A stretch of DNA of 64,000 nucleotides from Flavobacteriaceae bacterium PS02336 (GTDB taxonomy: Bacteria; Bacteroidota; Bacteroidia; Flavobacteriales; Flavobacteriaceae): the NCBI GenBank assembly GCA_029960065.1, contig JASCOF010000005.1, positions 186,001 to 250,000 on the forward strand. Reading direction: 5' to 3'. The position numbers were made by a program, and so were the translations under genes. The notes beneath the pieces are model-generated. The model searched no databases, was not told the DNA's origin, and worked only from the letters and a program-made list of their open reading frames with translations. Positions 37,206 to 44,941 of this stretch are shown in pieces. The stretch's first letter is position 1. Each line of letters starts with the position of its first letter.

Positions 37206-37907
37206 TTAATATTCAAAATTAAACCCTTTTTCAGTTAATTTTTTGTACATCTCGTCGTCAAATTTATAAAGTTTGGCTGCTCTGTGCGAAACGTCTTTTT
37301 GTTTTTCATCCAATGCCGTTAAAAGTTTCATATGAAGAATTTTTCGTCTAAAGTTAGACTTGTCCAATTCGATTCCTAGAATCTCTTCATACAAATGCAT
37401 TAGCTGTAATAAGGTAAATTTTTCGGGAAGAAGGTTGAATCCAATTGGCGCTTGGCGTACTCGGTTTCTAAGCTGTAATAAACTGAATTCTAAAATTTCG
37501 TTGTGGTCAAAAATCAGATCTGGAATTTCATTTATTTTATACCATTTGGCTTCAATTACTCTTAAACTGGCTTTAATATTGTAATCTTCTCTATTGACTA
37601 AGGTATAATAACCAATTGTAACCACACGTCTTTCGGGAACACGTTTGGGGTTTGTAAAAGCTTTTAACTGTTCTAAGTAAATATTTTCAAGGCCGGTAAG
37701 TTCCTGCAAAATACGCTGTGCTGCATCATCGGCACTTTCGTCGAGTTGCAGCCATCCGCCAAGAAGTCCCCATTTTCCTTTACTTTCACCTTGGGCGTGC
37801 TGAACCAAGAGTACTTCGAGACTCTCTTTATTAAAACCAAAGAAAACACAGTCTATCGTGATTCCTTCAACGGCCGGCTTGTGTTGGTTAGTAGTTATTT
37901 CTGTCAA
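37206..37907 (-). CDS. NUDIX-winged-helix transcriptional regulator 1 (AraR/NrtR-like)
   Basis: 233 residues starting at TTG. An upstream stop blocks any earlier start, and the next Met is far inside. The N-terminal NUDIX domain (about 15-150) has a damaged Nudix box. From G51 it runs GWLQLDE, R65, E69, with RILQEL in place of REUxEE, so hydrolase activity is unlikely. The C-terminal winged helix (about 155-233) carries the signature FNLLPEKFTLLQLMHLYEEI and FRRKILHMKLLTALDE, known from NrtR-like repressors and the Bacteroides arabinose regulator AraR. It lies 45 bp after its paralogue and both are divergent from susC, so the pair probably controls the polysaccharide locus. The ligand is unknown, possibly a sugar. 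Confidence 0.85.
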   Translation of the reverse strand: MTEITTNQHKPAVEGITIDCVFFGFNKESLEVLLVQHAQGESKGKWGLLGGWLQLDESADDAAQRILQELTGLENIYLEQLKAFTNPKRVPERRVVTIGYYTLVNREDYNIKASLRVIEAKWYKINEIPDLIFDHNEILEFSLLQLRNRVRQAPIGFNLLPEKFTLLQLMHLYEEILGIELDKSNFRRKILHMKLLTALDEKQKDVSHRAAKLYKFDDEMYKKLTEKGFNFEY

Positions 37908-37952
37908 TGTATTATAGTGTTTCGAAGTTTAAAAAGAGTTAATTGACCGAAA

Positions 37953-38690
37953 TCAAAATTCAAAATTAAACCCTTTTTGAGTTAATCTTTCATAGATTTC
38001 GGGGTCAAACTTATACAACTGTGCCGCTCTGTGCGATACGTCCTGCTGTTTTTCGTCTAATGCAGCCAAAAGTTTCATATGAAGAATTTTTCGCCTAAAA
38101 TTGGGTTTATCCATTTCGACCCCCAAAATTTCTTCATACAATCTCATCAGCTGTAATAAAGTGAATTTTTCTGGAAGCAGATTAAAACCAATAGGAGTCT
38201 GGCGGACTTTATTTCTAAGATGTTTTAAGCTGTACGCTAAGATTTCATTATGATCGTAAATTAAATCAGGAATGCTGTCTATTTTGTACCATTTGGCATC
38301 CGAAGCTGTAAAACCAGCTTTAATGTTATAATCTTCTCTTTTGACCAAAGCGTAATAACCAATTGTAATAACACGTCGAAGCGGAAAACGATCAGGATCT
38401 CCAAACGCTTTCAGCTGCTCCAGATAAATATTATCAAGGCCCGTAAGCTCATTCAACAAACGATGAGCGGCATTGTCAGTACTTTCTTTCTTGTAAATCC
38501 ATCCTCCTGGCAGACCCCATTTTCCTTTGCTGATACCTTCTCCGTGCTGTACCAAAAGTACTTCCAGACTGCCTTTATCAAAACCAAAAATCACACAGTC
38601 AATCGTGATGGCATTCATCGCACTGTGCTCATTTTTTGAAGCAGTTTTGTCATCTACATTTTCAACCATATTTGAGATAAATTTTGACAA
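37953..38690 (-). CDS. NUDIX-winged-helix transcriptional regulator 2 (AraR/NrtR-like)
   Basis: 245 residues, a close paralogue of the gene that follows it (nearly identical FNLLPEKFTLLQLM and DEKQQDVSHRAA segments, plus an extra N-terminal 12-14 residues). The Nudix box is also degraded: G63, E69, R77, then LLNEL instead of the catalytic REUxEE. This points to a ligand sensor rather than an enzyme. The C-terminal winged-helix DNA-binding part is intact. Met8 and Met25 are possible alternative starts. It is the first gene of the tandem pair and faces away from susC across a 558-bp gap that holds the candidate operators. A role as locus repressor is inferred. Confidence 0.86.
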   Translation of the reverse strand: MSKFISNMVENVDDKTASKNEHSAMNAITIDCVIFGFDKGSLEVLLVQHGEGISKGKWGLPGGWIYKKESTDNAAHRLLNELTGLDNIYLEQLKAFGDPDRFPLRRVITIGYYALVKREDYNIKAGFTASDAKWYKIDSIPDLIYDHNEILAYSLKHLRNKVRQTPIGFNLLPEKFTLLQLMRLYEEILGVEMDKPNFRRKILHMKLLAALDEKQQDVSHRAAQLYKFDPEIYERLTQKGFNFEF

Positions 38691-38943
38691 ATTAAATAAA
38701 TAAAATGATTATTAGCCTTCTTAAAAGCTTTATATTTTTTTTAACGAAACAAAAAATTGATAATCAGCATATTAAAAATGTGTTGAAAAAGGATTTAAAA
38801 ATCAATAAATCTTAAACGACTGATTGTCAATTTTATAAAACGTTGATTTTTCTATATTTTTTATTTCAGTTTCTATTCGCTTTTTACGGCATTGATAAAA
38901 ATGAATTAGTATTTCTCAGAATTGAAAAAAATTAACCCTAATA

Positions 38944-38976
38944 TTTTGTTAATATAGAAAATTTGTTTTACACTTG
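38944..38976 (+). promoter_or_regulatory. Candidate promoter of the polysaccharide locus
   Basis: TTTTG (38944-38948), 20 bases, then TACACTTG (38969-38976), one mismatch from the TAnnTTTG box. The spacing suits the Bacteroidota -33/-7 promoter. Confidence 0.5.
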
Positions 38977-38979
38977 TAG

Positions 38980-39017
38980 TCAAATTTACCATAAGATAAA
39001 TTCAAATTGACCATAAG
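38980..39017 (+). promoter_or_regulatory. Candidate operator: two direct repeats
   Basis: TCAAATTTACCATAAG (38980-38995) and TCAAATTGACCATAAG (39002-39017) match at 15 of 16 bases and start 22 bp apart, about two helical turns. They begin four bases after the -7 box and so would cover the transcription start, as expected of a repressor site. The likely binders are the NUDIX regulators encoded next door. Confidence 0.55.
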
Positions 39018-39112
39018 TAAAAAAGGCAAAGCTACAACTTAACTTAAACTTACCACAAATGTTTTTTAAGAAATTGATTTTTAAATCGATTTTGATGTTT
39101 AAAAAATAGCTG

Positions 39113-39121
39113 CTTATGGTC
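39113..39121 (-). promoter_or_regulatory. Candidate third operator half-site, inverted
   Basis: CTTATGGTC, the reverse complement of GACCATAAG in the second direct repeat, about 100 bp downstream inside the predicted leader. It might allow looping or be chance. Confidence 0.35.
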
Positions 39122-39248
39122 TGCAAGTACTAAATGTTGGAAATGAGATTCAGGCTCTCATTTTTGGCATGACCTGCTTGGGAAGTTTTCCAGATTTCTC
39201 TTAGGGTAAAAATTACTAACTATAACTTAAACTTAATCAATTCTTATT

Positions 39249-42200
39249 ATGAAAAGCAAAAATTGTATTAAAACAACAAAGCTGTCATACTTTATGACAG
39301 TGCTGCTTAGCGTATTTATGATGCAGTTTGGATTTGCACAAGAATCCAAAACTGTAAGTGGGACAATCACTTCTGCCGAAGACGGATTTGGAGTTCCGGG
39401 AGCAACTGTACAAGTACAGGGAACAAAATCGAGTACTGTTACCGATTTTGATGGAAAATTTAAAGTGGAAGCCAAAACAGGCGATGTTTTAGTGATCACT
39501 TTCGTGGGATTTAAAACACAGAATATTACCGTTGGCGCTCAAAAAGTGGTCAACGCAGTTTTGCAACCAGAAACTGCAGAACTTAAAGAAATTGTAGTAA
39601 TTGGTTATGGTACACAAAAGAAGAAGGTAAATACTGCCGCAACTTCTTTGGTGTCTGGAAAAGACATTCAGCAAGTGGCGAGTCTTGATGTTGTAAATGC
39701 TTTACAAGGTCAGGCTTCTGGAGTTTCTGTAACGTCTTCTTCTGGTCAGCCGGGAGCGAATATGGTGGTAAATATTCGTGGTGCTGGTACTGCAGGAAAC
39801 AGTGATCCGCTTTATGTTGTGGATGGTGTTGTGGTTGATAACGGAATTGGATACCTTGATCCTTCTGTGATTGAAAGGGTTGACGTTTTAAAAGATGCAT
39901 CTGCAGCTTCTATCTACGGAGCAAGAGCAGCAAACGGTGTTATCTTGGTGACAACTAAAAAAGGAAAAGACGGTAAAATGAATGTGTCTTTCAACTCTTA
40001 TACGGGTTTTCAGCAGATTGCTAAAAAACTGGATCTGATGAATACGCAGGAATACACTACAATCATTAACGAGGCTCGTGTAAATTCTGGATATGCTCCA
40101 TTGTACACAAAAGCTCAAATTGCTGGATTTCCTAATACTGACTGGCAAGATTATTTGTTTAATGAAGGTGCAATTAAACAAAACCACTCTTTATTAATTA
40201 CAGGCGGCGACCAAAAATCTACTATTGCAACTGGTTTATCTTACTACGGACAAGAAGGTATGATTGGCGGTTCTACTAGCCAGTCTCAATATGATCGTAT
40301 TACTTTTACTGTAAACTCTACTTCGGAGGTTATTAAAGATTATTTGAAAATTGGAGAAAATTTCACATTTTCAAATGTAAAATCAAGCGGTATTGCAGAT
40401 GATGGGATTTACAACAATGCTATCAGAGCATTCTTAAATGCTGCTCCAATTGATCAGGTTTATGACGAAAATGGAGGTTTTGCCCGTTCAATTATTTCAA
40501 ATGACGTAACAAACCCTGTCGGATCGTTATATTACAACAACTTCAACCAAACAAAAAACAATCGTTATGTTGGTAACATTTTTGCGGAATTAAAAATTAT
40601 AAAAGATTTGACTTTCAGAACTAGTTTTGGTGTTGATATGACAGACAGTAACTATCGTTCTTTCAGACCTGTTTATTCTCTTTCTTCAAACGATAATAAT
40701 ACGGTTTCAAGCGTTACGCAAAGCAGTACTAAATCTATGGGATGGATTTTTGAGAATACGCTTCAATACAAATTTGATATTGCAGGTTCTCATAATTTTG
40801 ACGTGTTAGCAGGTACTTCTGCTAAAAAGAATACTTCTGATTACATGGAAGGACAAGGAAGAAACTTGATTTTTGACGATTTTGAACATGCTTATTTAGA
40901 CAATGCAAAGGATCCAACTTCAAATGTAGTAAAAGGAAATCGTAGAGATTACGCGATCCAATCTTACTTCGGGCGTTTATTGTACGATTACAACAATAAA
41001 TACTTATTCTCTGCAACAGTTCGCCGCGATGGATCTTCAGAATTTGGTCCAGATAACAAATATGCTATTTTCCCTTCGTTCTCTGCAGGTTGGAATTTAG
41101 ATAAAGAGGCTTTCTTTAAAGAAAATAAAGTTTTAAATACTTTCAAATTAAGAGCAAGCTGGGGACAAAATGGTAACGACCAATTTGCTAGAAGATTTGC
41201 TTATATGTCAACGGTAAACTCAACAGATAAAACGTATCATTTTGGAACAGGTGATGAAACTTTATTAGTAGGTTCAAGCCCGGATCAGTTAGCAAACCGC
41301 AACCTAAAATGGGAAACTTCTGAACAGTTAGATTTAGGTTTTGATGCGACTTTGTTTGACAAATTTACTTTGACATTTGACTACTACGATAAAAAAACAA
41401 AAGATTGGCTGGTACTAGCTTCTATTCCAACTTATGCTGGAGCAACTGCACCTTACATTAATGGTGGAGACGTAAGCAACAAAGGTTTTGAAATTGGATT
41501 GGCTTACCGTACTCGTATTGGAAAAGATTGGAATTTTGCTGTAAATGCAAACCTTTCTCGTAACCAAAATGAAGTGTTGAGAATTGCAAACAACGAAGGA
41601 ATTATTCACGGAGAATCAAATGTTTTATTCCAAGGTTTAGACGAGATGAACCGTGTTGAGGTAGGTAAACCAATGGGTTATTTCTACGGATTAAAAACGG
41701 CTGGAATTTTCCAAAATGCTGCTGAAGTTGCAGCGGGCGTTCAGCCAAATGCACAGCCTGGAGATGTTCGTTTTGTGGATTTAAATGGCGACGGACAAAT
41801 CGATGCTAATGATAAAACGCAAATTGGTGATCCAAATCCAGATATTAACTACGGTGTCAATTTAGAATTATCATACAAAGCTTTTGATCTTTCTATTAAT
41901 ACTTACGGTATCGCTGGAGGTCAAAACGTTTTCGGAATTCACGATTACACACGTGCTTACACCAACAACACTACAGATGTATTAAACAGATGGACAAGCG
42001 AAGGAACTTCAAATACAGTTCCAAGAGTAACTTATGGAACAGATGATAATGGAAACTACACAAAATTCTCTGATTTGTATATTCAGGATTCAGATTTCTT
42101 CAGAATTAAAAATGCTACAATCGGATGTGATTTAACGAAGCTTACAGACAAATTAAAATTCTTCTCTAAATTCAGAGTGTACGTTGCAGGAAATAACATT

Positions 42201-42338
42201 TACACATTCACAAAATACAAAGGAATGGATCCGGAAATTGGTTTCGGAAACGTAAATCAATCTTGGGCAAAAGGAATCGATGTTGGATATTATCCGCAGC
42301 CAAGAACCTACATGATGGGCCTAAATGTTAACTTTTAA
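39249..42338 (+). CDS. susC: SusC-type TonB-dependent outer-membrane transporter
   Basis: 1029 residues. After the signal peptide (cleavage near FGFAQ-ES) comes a carboxypeptidase-regulatory-like domain (about 35-110; VSGTITSAEDGFGVPGATVQ, TDFDGKFKVEAKTGDVL). The plug domain follows (VIGYGTQKKKVNTAATS, IRGAGTAGNSDPLYVVDGV, GARAANGVILVTTKKG) and then a full barrel ending MMGLNVNF. With SusD it forms the energy-driven importer of large oligosaccharides, here probably xyloglucan fragments. It is the first gene of the locus, with susD starting 12 bp after its stop codon. The symbol denotes family only. Confidence 0.95.
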   Translation: MKSKNCIKTTKLSYFMTVLLSVFMMQFGFAQESKTVSGTITSAEDGFGVPGATVQVQGTKSSTVTDFDGKFKVEAKTGDVLVITFVGFKTQNITVGAQKVVNAVLQPETAELKEIVVIGYGTQKKKVNTAATSLVSGKDIQQVASLDVVNALQGQASGVSVTSSSGQPGANMVVNIRGAGTAGNSDPLYVVDGVVVDNGIGYLDPSVIERVDVLKDASAASIYGARAANGVILVTTKKGKDGKMNVSFNSYTGFQQIAKKLDLMNTQEYTTIINEARVNSGYAPLYTKAQIAGFPNTDWQDYLFNEGAIKQNHSLLITGGDQKSTIATGLSYYGQEGMIGGSTSQSQYDRITFTVNSTSEVIKDYLKIGENFTFSNVKSSGIADDGIYNNAIRAFLNAAPIDQVYDENGGFARSIISNDVTNPVGSLYYNNFNQTKNNRYVGNIFAELKIIKDLTFRTSFGVDMTDSNYRSFRPVYSLSSNDNNTVSSVTQSSTKSMGWIFENTLQYKFDIAGSHNFDVLAGTSAKKNTSDYMEGQGRNLIFDDFEHAYLDNAKDPTSNVVKGNRRDYAIQSYFGRLLYDYNNKYLFSATVRRDGSSEFGPDNKYAIFPSFSAGWNLDKEAFFKENKVLNTFKLRASWGQNGNDQFARRFAYMSTVNSTDKTYHFGTGDETLLVGSSPDQLANRNLKWETSEQLDLGFDATLFDKFTLTFDYYDKKTKDWLVLASIPTYAGATAPYINGGDVSNKGFEIGLAYRTRIGKDWNFAVNANLSRNQNEVLRIANNEGIIHGESNVLFQGLDEMNRVEVGKPMGYFYGLKTAGIFQNAAEVAAGVQPNAQPGDVRFVDLNGDGQIDANDKTQIGDPNPDINYGVNLELSYKAFDLSINTYGIAGGQNVFGIHDYTRAYTNNTTDVLNRWTSEGTSNTVPRVTYGTDDNGNYTKFSDLYIQDSDFFRIKNATIGCDLTKLTDKLKFFSKFRVYVAGNNIYTFTKYKGMDPEIGFGNVNQSWAKGIDVGYYPQPRTYMMGLNVNF

Positions 42339-42350
42339 TTTTTGAAAACG

Positions 42351-43931
42351 ATGAAAACATATATAAAATTATTTGCCCTTTCAAGCTTACTTGTTTTAGG
42401 TTCTTGTTCGGAGGATTTTTTAGAAAACGAACCATATACAGATAAAGTAACAGAGAATTTTTATAAAACTCCATCTGATGCTTTTGAAGGTTTGGTTGCT
42501 GTTTATGATGTATTGCAGCGCGAAGCTTACGGTACACAATTGATTGTAAGTGAGCAGGCATCTGACAACTGTTTTGGCGGATTTGGTATTGCAGATCCAA
42601 CAGTAGATTTACAGTGGGACCGCTTTCAGTATACTACAGATAAAGACATGAATGCCTTAACATGGACAAACTCTTATCTTGGAATTTATAGAGCCAATGT
42701 TTTATTAGAAAATTTAGACAAAGTAAACTGGGGATCAGATACCGCTTTGAAAACACGCTACGAAGCAGAAGCTCGTTTCTTGAGAGCACACTTTCATTTC
42801 CAAGCTGCAAAAATGTTTGGTGATATTATTCCGTTAGATCACACTGTGACTACAAGCGAATTTGAATTGCCAAGACAAGCCGCAGAAGTTACTTATGCCT
42901 TAATTGCAAACGATTTAAAATTTGCTGCTGATAATTTAGGTAATGAAAATTACTCGCAGGCAGGAAATGCCAACTACGGACGTATTACGAAATGGGCTGC
43001 AGAAGCTTATTTGGCTAGAACATTCTTGTTTTACACAGGAGCTTACAATAAACCTGATTTAGCGGGTGTAATTACAAAAGCGCAGGCAACAACTTATATC
43101 AACGATGCTGTTAGTAACAGTGGTCACGGTTTGGTTCCTGATTTCGCGAATCTTTGGTTAGCAGCTTCTCTTGAAAATTTTGTGGGAGAAGATAATACAG
43201 AAATGGTTTGGGCTGTTCGTTTTAATGGTTCAGGAAAAGGAAACTGGGATCTTCACGAAGGAAACCGTTTTCAGGTAAATATTGCGCCGCGTGGAGGTTC
43301 AATTGGAAGATATGCAACAGGATGGGGAGGAGCAACTGTAAATCCAAAATTGGTTGAAGCATACGAACCTACTGACAGCAGAAGAGCAGCATCATTTATT
43401 GATTATGCTGGTGAAAATTTAAATTTTGATGCTCAGGCTAGAGAACAGCGTCAGTATACTGGATATTCTTGGAAAAAATACTGTCCGATTACAAACGCTG
43501 CAGGAACAGCAGTTGTTGAAGCAAACGGAGGAAACTTCCAAATTGACAACTACCAAGATTATGCTATTATTCGTTTTGCAGATGTTCTATTAATGGCTGC
43601 CGAATTGAATTTAGATGGAAATGCAGGTTTAGCGCAAGCAGATTTAGACCGAGTTCGTGACCGTGCATTTAAAAATACGGCACATAGAATTCCGGTAACA
43701 AAAGCGGTTATTATGGAAGAGCGTCGTTTAGAATTAGCATTAGAAGGACTACGTTACTTTGATTTAATCAGACAAGGAATGGGCGTGATGAAAGCAGCAA
43801 TTGATAACAATACAGGAGATTCTCAGTTTAATGTAACTTTTAGACCAGAAACTCTAGGTTGGTTTGCATTGCCACAGTCGCAGATTGTACTTTCAAACGG
43901 AAGTATTCAACAAAATCCAGGTTGGAATTAA
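42351..43931 (+). CDS. susD: SusD-type surface glycan-binding lipoprotein
   Basis: 526 residues from the ATG at 42351. A TTG nine bases earlier is in frame but gives a poorer signal sequence. The lipid Cys is C19 (LLVLGSC), followed by SEDFLE, which resembles the surface-export signal of Flavobacterium lipoproteins. SusD/RagB features are LENEPYTDKVTENFYKTPSDA near the start, then EARFLRAHFHFQAAKMFGDI, RITKWAAEAYLARTFLF, IRFADVLLMAAELN and the C-terminal EERRLELALEGLRYFDLIR. It forms the lid of the SusC transporter and binds the incoming glycan. The next gene starts 18 bp after it. Confidence 0.95.
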   Translation: MKTYIKLFALSSLLVLGSCSEDFLENEPYTDKVTENFYKTPSDAFEGLVAVYDVLQREAYGTQLIVSEQASDNCFGGFGIADPTVDLQWDRFQYTTDKDMNALTWTNSYLGIYRANVLLENLDKVNWGSDTALKTRYEAEARFLRAHFHFQAAKMFGDIIPLDHTVTTSEFELPRQAAEVTYALIANDLKFAADNLGNENYSQAGNANYGRITKWAAEAYLARTFLFYTGAYNKPDLAGVITKAQATTYINDAVSNSGHGLVPDFANLWLAASLENFVGEDNTEMVWAVRFNGSGKGNWDLHEGNRFQVNIAPRGGSIGRYATGWGGATVNPKLVEAYEPTDSRRAASFIDYAGENLNFDAQAREQRQYTGYSWKKYCPITNAAGTAVVEANGGNFQIDNYQDYAIIRFADVLLMAAELNLDGNAGLAQADLDRVRDRAFKNTAHRIPVTKAVIMEERRLELALEGLRYFDLIRQGMGVMKAAIDNNTGDSQFNVTFRPETLGWFALPQSQIVLSNGSIQQNPGWN

Positions 43932-43949
43932 CATTTAAACAAATTGATT

Positions 43950-44804
43950 ATGAAACGTATATTATATATAGTATTAGCGGCTGTAACAATCAGTTCGTTT
44001 TTATTCTCTTGCGAGCCTGTAGAGGATCGTGAAAGCCTGCCTGCAATAACACAGACACCAGAAACATTAAAATATTCTATCACTCAGGATGCTGTAAACA
44101 AAAATGTTTTGATTCTTAAAAGTGAAGATCCTACTGTAATTCCGTATTGGAAATTTGTAGATGCATTAGGAAACGAATTAGGGCATTCTAACAAAAGTGA
44201 AGATCGCGTAACACTGCCTTTCGCTGGAAAATACAATATTTATTTTACAGCTTTAACAAGAGGAGGTTCTGTTGAAGCAGTCCCTACAGTAGTTGATGTC
44301 CCTGAAAATGATGATGCTTATTTCAGCGATCCAAAATGGGAGATGCTTACAAATGGTGTTGCAGGAAAAACATGGGTATTAGATTTTGTTGATCCTGTTG
44401 GATGGGCTGGTTTAGATTACCCTTCAACATCTGGAGACAATTGGAGCTGGCTTCCCGATTATGCAAGCAACTCATGGGTTATGCCAAATAAAAATTGGGG
44501 CGAAATGTATTTTGATTTAAATGGAAATTACAATACAACGGTTACTCAAACAGCTATTGCCAACAACAATCAAACGACTAAGAAAAACACTTACAAATTT
44601 GATATTGCAAATAATAGAATAATTTTTAATGGAGGAGTAGAAATGCTTTACGGCGGTGACTATTACTTAGATTGCAGCAATTGGTATAATGTAAAAGTGG
44701 TTGAGCTTACAGCAACCTCTTTAAGACTTGCTGTTATTAGAGATAAAAGTAGAACTGGTGAAGGTGTTTGCTTAATTGTATTCCATTACAAACCAAAATC
44801 ATAA
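43950..44804 (+). CDS. Putative surface glycan-binding lipoprotein of the locus
   Basis: 284 residues from the ATG at 43950 (the in-frame TTG at 43944 is less likely). The lipid Cys is C21 (SSFLFSC), followed by the acidic stretch EPVEDRE, so surface exposure is plausible. An N-terminal Ig-like segment (VDALGNELGHSNKSEDRVTL, KYNIYFTALTRGGSV) leads to a domain with GKTWVLDFVDPVGW, WSWLPDY and other tryptophan- and tyrosine-rich strands. No catalytic motif is seen. By position after susCD it is the likely accessory glycan-binding protein (SGBP/SusE-like). The fold and ligand are not established. Confidence 0.7.
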   Translation: MKRILYIVLAAVTISSFLFSCEPVEDRESLPAITQTPETLKYSITQDAVNKNVLILKSEDPTVIPYWKFVDALGNELGHSNKSEDRVTLPFAGKYNIYFTALTRGGSVEAVPTVVDVPENDDAYFSDPKWEMLTNGVAGKTWVLDFVDPVGWAGLDYPSTSGDNWSWLPDYASNSWVMPNKNWGEMYFDLNGNYNTTVTQTAIANNNQTTKKNTYKFDIANNRIIFNGGVEMLYGGDYYLDCSNWYNVKVVELTATSLRLAVIRDKSRTGEGVCLIVFHYKPKS

Positions 44805-44818
44805 GTTAGTTAGTTTTG

Positions 44819-44866
44819 AAGTCTCAGTTTTAAACATGTTTCTAACATGCTTTAAGACTGAGACTT
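44819..44866 (+). terminator. Two-level hairpin after the transporter genes
   Basis: Outer stem AAGTCTCAGT/ACTGAGACTT with a nested inner stem CATGTT/AACATG. There is no long T run, so it may be a leaky terminator or an mRNA-stability element that separates transporter from enzyme expression. Confidence 0.5.
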
Positions 44867-44941
44867 AAATTATTTAAAGAAGAAATAAACGGAATCAATT
44901 TTTATTTCTATCTTCCATTTCCAAAAATATAAAAAGTACCT

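Larger units (their letters stand above)
38691..39248. other. Regulatory intergenic region between the NUDIX pair and susC
   Basis: 558 bp, AT-rich, no gene. The half near susC has a promoter-like pair (38944-38976), two direct repeats (38980-39017), an inverted third copy of their core (39113-39121) and a partial palindrome (about 39071-39089). The predicted susC leader is about 265 nt. The half near the NUDIX genes shows nothing I recognise. Confidence 0.6.

Noticed and set aside
37360..37946. Plus-strand ORFs opposite NUDIX regulator 1
   Set aside because: They are shadows of a conserved protein on the minus strand.
38691..38940. A small RNA or gene in the susC upstream gap
   Set aside because: AT-rich sequence with many stops in all frames and no terminator hairpin; nothing supports it.
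42342..42350. TTG start for susD
   Set aside because: The ATG at 42351 gives a better lipoprotein signal; the TTG adds only three residues.
43944..43949. TTG start for the lipoprotein after susD
   Set aside because: The ATG at 43950 is two codons downstream and fits the signal peptide better.
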